Below are positions 17,395 through 26,295 of a DNA stretch of 64,000 nt, in pieces. Below the pieces are notes generated by a model that was not told the DNA's origin, made no database searches, and saw only the letters and a program-made list of their open reading frames with translations. A program made the translations under genes and the position numbers. Source of the stretch: Vibrio splendidus (GTDB taxonomy: Bacteria > Pseudomonadota > Gammaproteobacteria > Enterobacterales > Vibrionaceae); NCBI RefSeq assembly GCF_003345295.1, contig NZ_CP031055.1, forward strand, positions 1,612,001 through 1,676,000, in the 5' to 3' direction. Every line of letters starts with the position of its first letter. Positions within the stretch are counted from its first letter, which is position 1.

Positions 17395-18543
17395 ATGTTT
17401 GACTACTCAAAAATCAGCAGAGTAGCCGCCCAAGATAAAGACATTATCGCCATCGTTGATGATCTCTTTCGGCTAGCTCGCGAACATTACCCCATTCTGT
17501 CTAGGCTCTCGGTTGTGCTATGCAACGAAAATAGAGCGTCGAATTACTTTGTTTCGGACACTCTGTGCCAAGAAGCCGAACATCGCTACGTTGAGCAAGA
17601 ACTTACGCCAGAATCGGCTTTGTCGCGCATGGCTGAGTCTTTAGATACCCGGATCATCAACGACCTCACCACCATTAGCTCAACCAAACAAATATCTCAC
17701 CTGCTCGATCTCGGTCATCAAAGCAGTTATACAACACCGATTCATCATCAAGAAAGTAATCTTGGGTTTGTATTTATCAATGCTTCATCAACAGGATTTT
17801 TTGCTAACCAAACTATTCAGTGTGATATCGCCTATCTCACTCAAGTCATCTCTAGCCTTTTCGTTCAGTGGTTTGAGCGCCAACGTCACTTTCAATCCTC
17901 TTTAGCGATAGCTTTAAACATGGGTCATGCTCGAGATCCAGAAACCAAAGAACACCTAATTCGTATGGGTAAATACAGTGAAAAAATTGCTCGCACTCTG
18001 TCGCACACCAAAAGAGAAATCACCCACCAATTCATTCATCGAATACGGTTGTATGCGCCCTTTCACGACATAGGAAAATATCGAATTCCAGATAAGGTGC
18101 TATTCAGTAGCGCGCGTTTCAACGAAGAAGAAAGAAACATCATGAACAATCACACCTTGTATGGCGAAGAGATGATTGATGACGTGGTTGCCCTTTCCCA
18201 CCACAGCTCGATGTGCAGTGAAGAGATTCAATTCATTAAGAATATTGTGCGCCACCATCATGAACGGTTTGATGGCTCTGGATTACCTGATGCTTTGAGT
18301 AACACAGCGATACCACTCGAAGCTCGAATAGTGACATTAGCCGATGTATTCGATGCGCTGATGAGCAAAAGAGCTTATAAGCACGCGTGGACACTCGATG
18401 AAGTGATGGAATACATTGAAATGCAGAACGGTTCAATGTTCGACCCAGAGTGTGTTGTGGCTCTTAAACAGAACCTAGACGGCTTTATGGCAATTCGGGA
18501 GCAATACAATGACGATGCTCAGCCGCACTTAATGACAGCTTAA
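17395..18543 (+). CDS. Cytoplasmic HD-GYP protein with GAF-like sensor
   Basis: 382 residues without TM segments. The N-terminal 160 residues look like a GAF-type sensor; the C-terminal half is HD-GYP with HDIGKYRIPDK near residue 224 and HHHERFDGSGLP near 285. The last motif reads GLP instead of GYP, a common but diagnostic variation. Likely a c-di-GMP phosphodiesterase or a degenerate c-di-GMP receptor. The ATG at 17395 is used; a TTG at 17383 is possible. Confidence 0.82.
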   Translation: MFDYSKISRVAAQDKDIIAIVDDLFRLAREHYPILSRLSVVLCNENRASNYFVSDTLCQEAEHRYVEQELTPESALSRMAESLDTRIINDLTTISSTKQISHLLDLGHQSSYTTPIHHQESNLGFVFINASSTGFFANQTIQCDIAYLTQVISSLFVQWFERQRHFQSSLAIALNMGHARDPETKEHLIRMGKYSEKIARTLSHTKREITHQFIHRIRLYAPFHDIGKYRIPDKVLFSSARFNEEERNIMNNHTLYGEEMIDDVVALSHHSSMCSEEIQFIKNIVRHHHERFDGSGLPDALSNTAIPLEARIVTLADVFDALMSKRAYKHAWTLDEVMEYIEMQNGSMFDPECVVALKQNLDGFMAIREQYNDDAQPHLMTA

Positions 18544-18594
18544 ACTATGGCTTCTTTGTTATTCAAGCCTAAGTAAGAGAACGTAAACCAACAA

Positions 18595-18621
18595 AAAAGG
18601 ATGCCACTGAGGCATCCTTTT
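18595..18621. terminator. Bidirectional terminator between HD-GYP gene and gnd
   Basis: 11-bp stem AAAAGGATGCC/GGCATCCTTTT with a 5-nt loop; A- and T-runs on both sides serve both strands (gnd ends 58 bp away). Confidence 0.85.
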
Positions 18622-18678
18622 GTTTTCTAGTTTGCAGCTGAAAGAACAAATTTGTTCTCTACTGATTCTAACTAACGA

Positions 18679-20127
18679 TTATACGTCGTAAGTTGTAGAA
18701 GCAGTGTCGCCGCCTGTACCAGTCCAGTTTGTGTGGAAGAATTCACCACGTGGACGGTCAGTACGCTCGTAAGTGTGAGCACCGAAGTAGTCACGTTGAG
18801 CTTGTAGAAGGTTCGCTGGAAGACGAGCTGTTGTGTAGCCGTCTAGGAACGTTAGTGCAGAAGTCATACATGGCATTGGGATGCCTGATTCCATAGACTT
18901 AGCTGCAACTTTACGCCAAGCGCCCATGCAGTTGTCTAGGATGCCTTTGAAGTATGCATCTGAACCTAGGAATGCGATCTCTGGGTTCGCTTCATAAGCA
19001 TCACGAATGTTGCCTAGGAATGCAGAACGGATGATACAACCGCCACGCCACATAAGTGCAACGTTACCGTAGTTTAGATCCCAGCCGTTTTCGTTCGACG
19101 CTTCACGCATTAGCATGAAACCTTGAGCGTAAGAGATGATCTTAGAAGCAAGTAGAGCCTGACGGATTGCATCAACCCACTCTTGCTTATCGCCTTCAAC
19201 TGGAGCAACAGTCTTACCGAACAGTTTCTCAGCTTCAACACGTTGATCTTTAAGTGCAGATAGGCAACGAGAGAATACAGACTCAGTGATTAGAGTCAGT
19301 GGGATACCCATGTCTAGTGCGTTGATACCAGTCCATTTGCCTGTACCTTTTTGGCCAGCAGTGTCTAGGATTTTCTCAACTAGCGCTTCACCGTCTTCAT
19401 CTTTGTAGCCAAGGATGTCAGCAGTGATTTCTACTAGGTAGCTGTCTAACTCAGTTTTGTTCCAGTCAGCAAATACAGCCTGCATTTCGTCGTGGTTCAT
19501 ACCTAGGCCATCTTTCATGAACTGGTATGCTTCAGTGATAAGCTGCATGTCACCGTATTCGATGCCATTGTGAACCATCTTAACGAAGTGACCAGCACCG
19601 TCGTTACCAACCCAATCACAACAAGGCTCACCTGCGTCAGTTTTCGCAGAGATACCTTGGAAGATAGGCTTAACCGCTTCCCAAGCTTCAGGAGAACCGC
19701 CTGGCATGATAGAAGGACCGAAACGAGCGCCTTCTTCACCACCAGAAACACCAGTACCGATGAAGTGGATGCCTTTCTCACGAAGAGCAGCAACACGACG
19801 GTTAGTGTCCGGGAAATTAGTGTTACCACCATCAATGATGATGTCGCCTTTGTCTAGAAGTGGTACAAGCTTGTCGATGAACGTATCTACAACGTCACCA
19901 GCACGAACCATAAGCATCACTTTACGTGGCGCTTCTAGCTTCTCAACTAGCTGTTCTAGAGAGTAAGCACCAACAATGTTAGTACCTTTAGCTGGGCCTT
20001 CTAGGAACTCGTCTACTTTCGCAGCAGTACGGTTGTGAGCCACAACTTTGAAGCCGTGGTCGTTCATGTTTAGGATAAGGTTCTGACCCATTACTGCTAG
20101 GCCAATTACACCGATATCACCTTTCAT
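18679..20127 (-). CDS. gnd: 6-phosphogluconate dehydrogenase (decarboxylating)
   Basis: 482 residues, the standard length. Rossmann motif GVIGLAVMGQNLILNMNDHG at the N-terminus, signature IDGGNTNFPDT, GTGVSGGEEGAR, and the catalytic region GHFVKMVHNGIEYGDMQ. It oxidises 6-phosphogluconate to ribulose-5-phosphate, making NADPH. Third gene of the leftward zwf-pgl-gnd operon, 29 bp after pgl, with ribosome site AAGGAGATATAAATA. Confidence 0.98.
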   Translation of the reverse strand: MKGDIGVIGLAVMGQNLILNMNDHGFKVVAHNRTAAKVDEFLEGPAKGTNIVGAYSLEQLVEKLEAPRKVMLMVRAGDVVDTFIDKLVPLLDKGDIIIDGGNTNFPDTNRRVAALREKGIHFIGTGVSGGEEGARFGPSIMPGGSPEAWEAVKPIFQGISAKTDAGEPCCDWVGNDGAGHFVKMVHNGIEYGDMQLITEAYQFMKDGLGMNHDEMQAVFADWNKTELDSYLVEITADILGYKDEDGEALVEKILDTAGQKGTGKWTGINALDMGIPLTLITESVFSRCLSALKDQRVEAEKLFGKTVAPVEGDKQEWVDAIRQALLASKIISYAQGFMLMREASNENGWDLNYGNVALMWRGGCIIRSAFLGNIRDAYEANPEIAFLGSDAYFKGILDNCMGAWRKVAAKSMESGIPMPCMTSALTFLDGYTTARLPANLLQAQRDYFGAHTYERTDRPRGEFFHTNWTGTGGDTASTTYDV

Positions 20128-20156
20128 TATTTATATCTCCTTGCGGCTATTCGCAC

Positions 20157-20873
20157 TTATGCGATAGCACTTGCTGCATTTGAATCTAGGAACCACTCTG
20201 TTTCGCCAGTTTTAGACTGGATTTTCGCTGCCGGGTAAGGCAGTTCTGAAGCAGGAGTTGTATGAATTTCTTTAACGATCTCGACTTTACCTGCGCCAAG
20301 CACTAGGTAGCTGATTCGTTTTGCTGCTTCTAAAACTTTCGCTGTTTTAGAAACACGGATCTGACCCGACTCTGGGTGAGAAGCTAATACAGATAGGTTC
20401 TCATCTTGGTAGTCAGTTACACCCGGGAATAGTGAAGCTGTGTGGCCGTCTGCGCCAACACCGAGCAGAATCCAATCGAATACAGGCGTGCCGTTTTCAG
20501 TTGGAATCACGTCTGCCATCTCTTTTGCGAAACGCTCTGCTTCTGCTTTAGGCTCATCTTCACCACGGATGCGGTGGATGTTCTCTGCCGGAAGGTTCAC
20601 GTTCGAGAAAAGTAGCGCGTTCGCTTCGCCGAAGTTGCTTTCTGCATCGTCTGGTGCAACGCAACGTTCGTCGCCCCACCAGAAGTGAAGGTTATTCCAT
20701 TGAATACCTTCCGCGTATGGAGCTTGGGCTAAAAGCTTGAAAAGCATTTTTGGCGTGCTGCCACCAGACAGTGAAATGTGAACAGGTTTGCCCTGCTCGC
20801 TGTATGCTTTCATTTCATTTGCTAGGTTTTCAACGACCAATTCTGGCGTTGCAAAGATCTTGTGGTTGATCAT
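20157..20873 (-). CDS. pgl: 6-phosphogluconolactonase
   Basis: 238 residues of the DevB/SOL family: HISLSGGSTPKMLF near residue 33, FWWGDERCVAPDDAESN and LLGVGADGHTASLFPG. Hydrolyses 6-phosphogluconolactone between zwf and gnd in the oxidative pentose phosphate pathway. Its ATG overlaps the zwf stop codon (ATGA), indicating translational coupling. Confidence 0.96.
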   Translation of the reverse strand: MINHKIFATPELVVENLANEMKAYSEQGKPVHISLSGGSTPKMLFKLLAQAPYAEGIQWNNLHFWWGDERCVAPDDAESNFGEANALLFSNVNLPAENIHRIRGEDEPKAEAERFAKEMADVIPTENGTPVFDWILLGVGADGHTASLFPGVTDYQDENLSVLASHPESGQIRVSKTAKVLEAAKRISYLVLGAGKVEIVKEIHTTPASELPYPAAKIQSKTGETEWFLDSNAASAIA

Positions 20874-22375
20874 AGTTCGCAGTAATCCGTGTCTGTTAGG
20901 TTTTTACATGGGAAACGCCATGCGCGGCCATCACGTTGCAGAAGCTCATCCGCTTCTTGCGGGCCCCAAGTACCACAAGCATAGCCAAACAGTGCTTGAG
21001 GGTCTTGTTTAAAGTCTAAGATTGGTTGAACGTACTTCCAACACGCTTCTACTGCATCGGTACGTGCAAACAGAGTCGCATCACCGTTCAGTGCATCAAG
21101 AAGAAGACGCTCATAAGCCGTTAGCATTTGAGTTTCAGGCAAGTCAGAGTAAGAGAAGTTCATTTTCACTTCTTTTGCTTTGAAACCTGCACCTGGCTCT
21201 TTCAAACCGAAGCTCATCTGAATACCTTCATCCGGTTGGATACGGATAATCAGTTTGTTCTCTGGTGCATCTTGACCAAACACTGGGTGTGGCGTGTTCT
21301 TAAAGTGAATCACGATTTCAGTCACACGTGTTGGTAAGCGTTTACCCGTACGTACGTAGAAAGGAACCCCATTCCAACGCCAGTTGTTGATGTGTGCTTT
21401 AAGACCAATGTACGTTTCAGTACGAGAGTCATCTGCTACACCCGGCTCTTCACGGTAACCAGGCAAATGCTGACCACGAACGTCTGACGCTGTGTATTGA
21501 CCTAATACTAAATCTTTACGTAAGTCGTCTTCTTCCAGTGGTTTCAGACACTGAAGCACTTTAACCACTTCGTCACGAATAGAATCTGCATTGATTTGAG
21601 CTGGTGGCTCCATGCCAACCATTGCTAATACTTGTAGCAAGTGGTTTTGGAACATGTCACGAACTGCGCCAGAACCGTCGTAGTACCCGCCACGCTCTTC
21701 AACGCCAAGGAACTCAGCACCTGTGATTTCAACGTATTCAATAAAGTTACGGTTCCACAGTGGTTCAAACATCGCGTTTGAGAAACGAAGCACTAGAAGG
21801 TTTTGTACCGTCTCTTTACCAAGATAATGGTCGATTCGGTAGATCTGGTGTTCTTGGAAGTGATGATGGATCTCTTCATCTAACGCTTGAGCTGATGCTA
21901 AGTCGTAACCAAATGGTTTCTCGATGATCAGACGACGCCAGCCGTTCTTTTCATCGTTCAGGCCATGCGCAGCAAGGTTTGCTGGAATCACACCGTATAG
22001 GCTTGGCGGGGTTGCCAAGTAGAACAATGTGTTATGGTTTTCGAATTGGTAGTCTTGCTCAAGCTTGTCTAGACGTTGTGCTAAACGAGCGTAGTCGTCT
22101 ACATCTGAAGTGTTGATCGCTTGATAATGCAAATGTTCAATAAATGCATTCAGCGTCTCTGGCTCAGTTTTTTCCATTTCCTGAAGAGACTTCTTCAGCT
22201 TCTCACGGTAAGACTCATCGCTGTACTCAGTACGGCTCACTCCAAGAATCGCAAAGGATTTTGGTAGTTGATTGCTAGCATACAGGTGGTACAAAGCAGG
22301 AATTAACTTGCGGTAAGTTAGATCTCCCGATGCACCAAAAATAACGATGCTGCTGTTTTCAGGTATTACCATCAT
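20870..22375 (-). CDS. zwf: Glucose-6-phosphate 1-dehydrogenase
   Basis: 501 residues. NADP-binding motif GASGDLTYRKL at the N-terminus, catalytic RIDHYLGKETVQN, and C-terminal YERLLLDALNGD. First enzyme of the oxidative pentose phosphate route. The start is placed at the first of two adjacent ATG codons (22375/22372), next to an AGGAAAG site; an in-frame ATG at 22426 would add 17 residues upstream of the ribosome site. Confidence 0.97.
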   Translation of the reverse strand: MMVIPENSSIVIFGASGDLTYRKLIPALYHLYASNQLPKSFAILGVSRTEYSDESYREKLKKSLQEMEKTEPETLNAFIEHLHYQAINTSDVDDYARLAQRLDKLEQDYQFENHNTLFYLATPPSLYGVIPANLAAHGLNDEKNGWRRLIIEKPFGYDLASAQALDEEIHHHFQEHQIYRIDHYLGKETVQNLLVLRFSNAMFEPLWNRNFIEYVEITGAEFLGVEERGGYYDGSGAVRDMFQNHLLQVLAMVGMEPPAQINADSIRDEVVKVLQCLKPLEEDDLRKDLVLGQYTASDVRGQHLPGYREEPGVADDSRTETYIGLKAHINNWRWNGVPFYVRTGKRLPTRVTEIVIHFKNTPHPVFGQDAPENKLIIRIQPDEGIQMSFGLKEPGAGFKAKEVKMNFSYSDLPETQMLTAYERLLLDALNGDATLFARTDAVEACWKYVQPILDFKQDPQALFGYACGTWGPQEADELLQRDGRAWRFPCKNLTDTDYCEL

Positions 22376-22809
22376 CTTTCCTATAAAAACAAGGTTTTTA
22401 GTATTCGCCAAAGGTATCAGCGACATACGAAAATAGATAATAGGTCTTGGCTATTAAATCAATAGCGAGTGCCTATTACACTTGAGAATGCGTTTGGTAA
22501 ACGAGGGTGAAAGCTATCACCTCTATTCGGGACAGTATTGTCTATGAGTATTTGATTTACATCAACCACTGTGAAAGCAATCGATTAAATATTGACTCAT
22601 TTCGAACAAATTCTAATCGATAGCTCAGTTAGCCGAGCCCGAGAGTGAAGCAAATCGGTATTCTCAAACATTGTAGTCAAGAAAGAACGGTATCTGGTCG
22701 GTGGAGTGAATAATAGGAAATGGAGAGAAAGGCAAAACCAGCCTATTCAACTGGCTTTATATTTATTTGACAGCATCGCGTTTGTCTTTGTGACTTGTTG
22801 TCGCTAAAT
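22376..22809. other. zwf promoter region
   Basis: 434 bp between zwf and the response-regulator gene (same strand). It must contain the zwf promoter. A weak minus-strand hairpin (CCAG...CTGG, about 22732-22757) follows the regulator gene, without a solid U-tract. No known RNA was recognised. Confidence 0.4.
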
Positions 22810-23505
22810 CTATCTTCTAGCTTTGTTGTAGCAGCGTTCTGGGCGGCCTACTGACCCGTAATTTAAGTCAGCCACTAACTCGCCAGTCGTGATTAGAAAT
22901 TCCAAATAGCGTCGAGCGGTGGTTCGACTCGCTCCAATCCGTTCACCTGCTTCATCTGCTGTAATATCAGCAATGTCGGCTTGTTGAAAAATGGCTCTAA
23001 TTTTATCAAGCGTTACGCCATCAATTCCTTTGGGTAATGTTGACACTTTTCCTGAGTCCGCTTTCGCGTTGGCTTGCAGCATCTTATCGACCAAACCTTG
23101 GTTCAAATCAGACACACTTTCAAACTCTTGCAGCTGCGATTGATATTTTTTCAGCGCCGCTTCTAAGCGAGGAAACATCACAGGTTTCAGCAGATAGTCC
23201 ACGACTCCACCGCGCATTGCCTGTTGCAAGGTATCGACGTCTCGCGCAGCAGTAATCAAAATCACATCACAACCCTGATTACTACCACGAACGTGGTTCA
23301 AAATATCAAGCCCGCATCCATCCGGCAGATACACATCCAACAAAACCAAGTCAGGCTTTAATATGTCTAATTGCATTAACGCTTCAGACTGCGTGGTCGC
23401 AATCCCCACCACATCAAAGCCACCCATCTGTTCTAAATAACGATGGTGTAGCTCTGCAATCGCAATATCATCTTCAATGACCATGACTCTCGTGATTGCG
23501 CTCAT
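22810..23505 (-). CDS. Response regulator, CitB/DcuR/DctR family
   Basis: 231 residues: receiver domain with phospho-acceptor Asp57 (LVLLDVYLPDGCG), acidic pocket at IEDD and Lys in LLKPVMFPRLE, then a C-terminal HTH (ADEAGERIGASRTTARRYLEFL) of the CitB type. The cognate kinase gene is 69 bp upstream. Family members control uptake of citrate, C4-dicarboxylates or malate. No transporter is adjacent; the tctCBA operon 8 kb away is a plausible but unproven target. Confidence 0.9.
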   Translation of the reverse strand: MSAITRVMVIEDDIAIAELHHRYLEQMGGFDVVGIATTQSEALMQLDILKPDLVLLDVYLPDGCGLDILNHVRGSNQGCDVILITAARDVDTLQQAMRGGVVDYLLKPVMFPRLEAALKKYQSQLQEFESVSDLNQGLVDKMLQANAKADSGKVSTLPKGIDGVTLDKIRAIFQQADIADITADEAGERIGASRTTARRYLEFLITTGELVADLNYGSVGRPERCYNKARR

Positions 23506-23574
23506 TTATGTTCTTCCTTTAACCATGCTTTTTCCGTCACGATGATCTTCACTCGATCACTTCGCGCTTAATTA

Positions 23575-25227
23575 TTATTGTGCTTCTTTTGGCAGATAAA
23601 CCGTCATTCGCGTACCAAAATCGTGGTTGTCGACCATTTCAAGCTGTCCTTGATATCGGTCTGCCAGTTGCTTTATTAAATACAAACCGACGCCGCGATT
23701 CTGTTTCGCTTTGCTTGATACGCCTTTTTCGGTGAGTGCTTTCGTCGCCAAGTCTTTCGGCAAACCACACCCTTTGTCTTCTACTTCTACGATAATTTCA
23801 TTACCAAAATCACTGATTGAAACTTCAATAACTCGACGCGCTGGAGTAATTTGACCCTCTTGCTTAATAGCCGTCATAGTGGCATCAAACGCGTTATCTA
23901 TCAGGTTGCCAAGAATCGTCACGACATCCTCTGCGTTTAACCAAGCGGGTAATGCCTCAAGCCTTGATCCCTCTTCGACTTTAAGCTCTAACCCAATCTC
24001 TCGAGCTCGTTCTGTTTTGCCTAAAAGCATGCCTGCAATAAGAGGGTCTTTCACCGTCTCTCTTAAGAATTCAATTAAGCTCTGGTAATGAGCGGTTTCT
24101 TGACCAATCAATTGTTGAACAGAGTCCAGCTCGCCCATTTGAATCAAGCCACTGATCGTATTGAGCTTGTTTTGATGTTCATGCGTTTGCGAACGAAGTA
24201 AGTCTGCATACTCTTTAGTTTGAGAAAGCTGATCGGTTAAATCGTTAATCTCATCTCGTAATCGGAAACTCGACACCGCACCAACCACTTCACCCGCCAC
24301 TATAATTGGGCTGCGGTTGGCAATGATTCGCTTATTGTTCAGGTACAATTCAACATCATGATCAGTATCACCCGTTGATAACAGCTGCTCTAAGTCACTG
24401 CCCACCAACACATCTGATAGACGTTGCTGATTGAGTGCTTTATCTCGGTCTATAGACAAAATATCGCAAGCGCTTTTGTTTATTGAGCGCAAAATACCGT
24501 TCTTATCAATGCTCAAAATACCTTCTTTCACGGTACTCATAGTCACATCTAACTCGACATACAGTCGGCCGATCTCTTCGGGTTCAAAGCCTAAAATAGC
24601 GCGTTGAAAGCGACGAGACACATAGCTTGAAATCAAAGCGTTGACCGCAACCACCAACAACGCCATCACAATCAAAAAGGCTAAATAAGGTTCGATTCGG
24701 TCTTGTAACGAGTCCAACAAATAGCCAACCGACACCACGCCAATGACAGTGCCTTGTGGGTCTTTAACCGCGGATTTCCCACGGACAGAGAAGCCAAGTG
24801 ATCCTTTGGCCGTCGACACATAAGATTCACCCAACACCAATGCTTTTTGGTTATCACCACCGCGCATTGGTTTACCAAGCCTGTCATCATAAGGGTGAAT
24901 CAGGCGGATACCTTTATCATCTCCCACAACGATAAACGCCGCGCCAATGAGCTGGGTAAGGTTTCGAAATTTAACTTGAGTTTCTTCAGACAGAACGTAG
25001 GGAACGCCATTAGGGCCCATCGTTCCATTTTCTTGAATAATGCTGGTGACAAGTGGCGATTCAGACAGAAATTCAGCAACACCTAACGCTTTCAAACCCA
25101 TCTCTTGCTCTTGAGATTGTTTGATATAATAAAAACCAGCCGCTGAAAGTATCAAAAGTTCAACAAGACCAGTGACCGTCATGATAATCAGCAGCCTTTT
25201 ACGGAAGCTGATACTACTCCATTTCAT
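23575..25227 (-). CDS. Sensor histidine kinase, CitA/DcuS family
   Basis: 550 residues: TM about 13-33, periplasmic sCache/PAS-like domain about 35-180 (containing GDDKGIRLIHPYDDRLGKP), TM about 182-203, cytoplasmic PAS about 220-330, H-box QTHEHQNKL with His near 348, then ATPase domain with the N-box NLIDNAFDAT and G-box NRGVGLYLIKQL. Typical of sensors for extracellular citrate, fumarate or malate. Pairs with the CitB-type regulator downstream. Confidence 0.92.
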   Translation of the reverse strand: MKWSSISFRKRLLIIMTVTGLVELLILSAAGFYYIKQSQEQEMGLKALGVAEFLSESPLVTSIIQENGTMGPNGVPYVLSEETQVKFRNLTQLIGAAFIVVGDDKGIRLIHPYDDRLGKPMRGGDNQKALVLGESYVSTAKGSLGFSVRGKSAVKDPQGTVIGVVSVGYLLDSLQDRIEPYLAFLIVMALLVVAVNALISSYVSRRFQRAILGFEPEEIGRLYVELDVTMSTVKEGILSIDKNGILRSINKSACDILSIDRDKALNQQRLSDVLVGSDLEQLLSTGDTDHDVELYLNNKRIIANRSPIIVAGEVVGAVSSFRLRDEINDLTDQLSQTKEYADLLRSQTHEHQNKLNTISGLIQMGELDSVQQLIGQETAHYQSLIEFLRETVKDPLIAGMLLGKTERAREIGLELKVEEGSRLEALPAWLNAEDVVTILGNLIDNAFDATMTAIKQEGQITPARRVIEVSISDFGNEIIVEVEDKGCGLPKDLATKALTEKGVSSKAKQNRGVGLYLIKQLADRYQGQLEMVDNHDFGTRMTVYLPKEAQ

Positions 25228-25854
25228 ATTCCACCGTCCCTAGTGTTAGATGAGCAATGTTAACACCAAGTTAATTAGATGACCTTTCGACGTACGTGAA
25301 TTTGTGACAGTTACTCAACTAAATAATTGAGCAGATTATTAATTGATAATCCTTTACGTTATTCACCTCGATCAATCGTTCGCTTTTAGAACGGATTAAC
25401 TTGAAAATCAAAATAAACGAATAAATATTGAGCTAGATCACTAAGCTTTTAGGTGTTTTTTAGGTTGTTTAAAATAAATACAATTATAATGGTTGCATAT
25501 GAAGAAGTTTATTGTTGCCAAGCCATAAGTCATGATTTTCAGACTCAGTTTTAAATCGAAATTTCGGTTAACAAAAAGACAACAACTCTTCGCTCACTGG
25601 ACGTATCTATAACGAAACGTTGCACGCTCGCCGCTAGGATTGTTGAACAAACAGGTTATCAACCTAACCTCATTCATACATCTCTATTCACACTATAGGC
25701 CAGCATGACAACTCAGAGGTGCCTGATAAAGCAGCGCCCAATAATAAAACATTGATGAGCAGGAAGTATCGATCAGTGGCAACCAGTGGCAACGTCCAAT
25801 AGAAACAGGATTAAAAACATAACGTATAAACATTGTTGAAAAGGAAACCAGGCA
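25228..25854. other. Long intergenic region between kinase gene and small ORF
   Basis: 627 bp, AT-rich, divergent promoters. It contains a short direct repeat CAGTGGCAAC (near 25775-25795) and imperfect hairpins such as AGGTT...AACCT near 25660-25677. No known RNA or operator was recognised. Confidence 0.4.
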
Positions 25855-26082
25855 ATGAAACGCGATAATTTTGGAATTTGTCTTACTAAGACCATGCTGT
25901 TCAAACACTTGCAATCAACTTTTACTCACGTAAGAGCCTATGAGAAAGACGGTACCTCCCCTCTCGATCTCAAGGTATTGTTAGCGTTCCCGCAAATGTC
26001 GGGCAGAGATTTATTACAAACAATGCAAGGCTCAAGACAATTGGTGTGGCGCGCCGATCACCATTGTCCTAGCTTTAAATAA
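25855..26082 (+). CDS. Small protein of unknown function
   Basis: 75 residues, no TM segment or signal peptide; contains VLLAFPQMSGRDLLQTMQGS and a C-terminal WRADHHCPSFK with two His and a Cys. An AAGGAAACCAGG ribosome site precedes the ATG and a 15-bp terminator stem follows 33 bp after the stop, which favours a genuine gene. Family not recognised. Confidence 0.6.
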   Translation: MKRDNFGICLTKTMLFKHLQSTFTHVRAYEKDGTSPLDLKVLLAFPQMSGRDLLQTMQGSRQLVWRADHHCPSFK

Positions 26083-26114
26083 GCCACTTCATTTTGTAAA
26101 ACACCTCTATACTG

Positions 26115-26152
26115 AACGAAAAGAGCACGCTTTGTCGTGCTCTTTTCGTTTC
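26115..26152 (+). terminator. Strong terminator after the small ORF
   Basis: 15-bp perfect stem (26115-26129 with 26136-26150), 6-nt loop, T-rich 3' arm. Confidence 0.88.
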
Positions 26153-26295
26153 AGTGATCTTTGTTATTCACATCACGTATTTTATTACATTAACTTAACG
26201 AGTTATGCGTGTTTCTAATCATATGAGACAATCAACTCAAGACAAATGACTATCACCCTGTTAACATTAGAGTTAATACTCTAATTTGGTATTTA

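Noticed and set aside
19515..19966. Long alternative frames over gnd, on both strands
   Set aside because: Shadow frames created by strong codon bias of a highly expressed gene.
25300..25325. CRP site (TGTGACAGTTACTCA) upstream of the CitA-type kinase
   Set aside because: Only one half-site matches; the second half is too far from TCACA.
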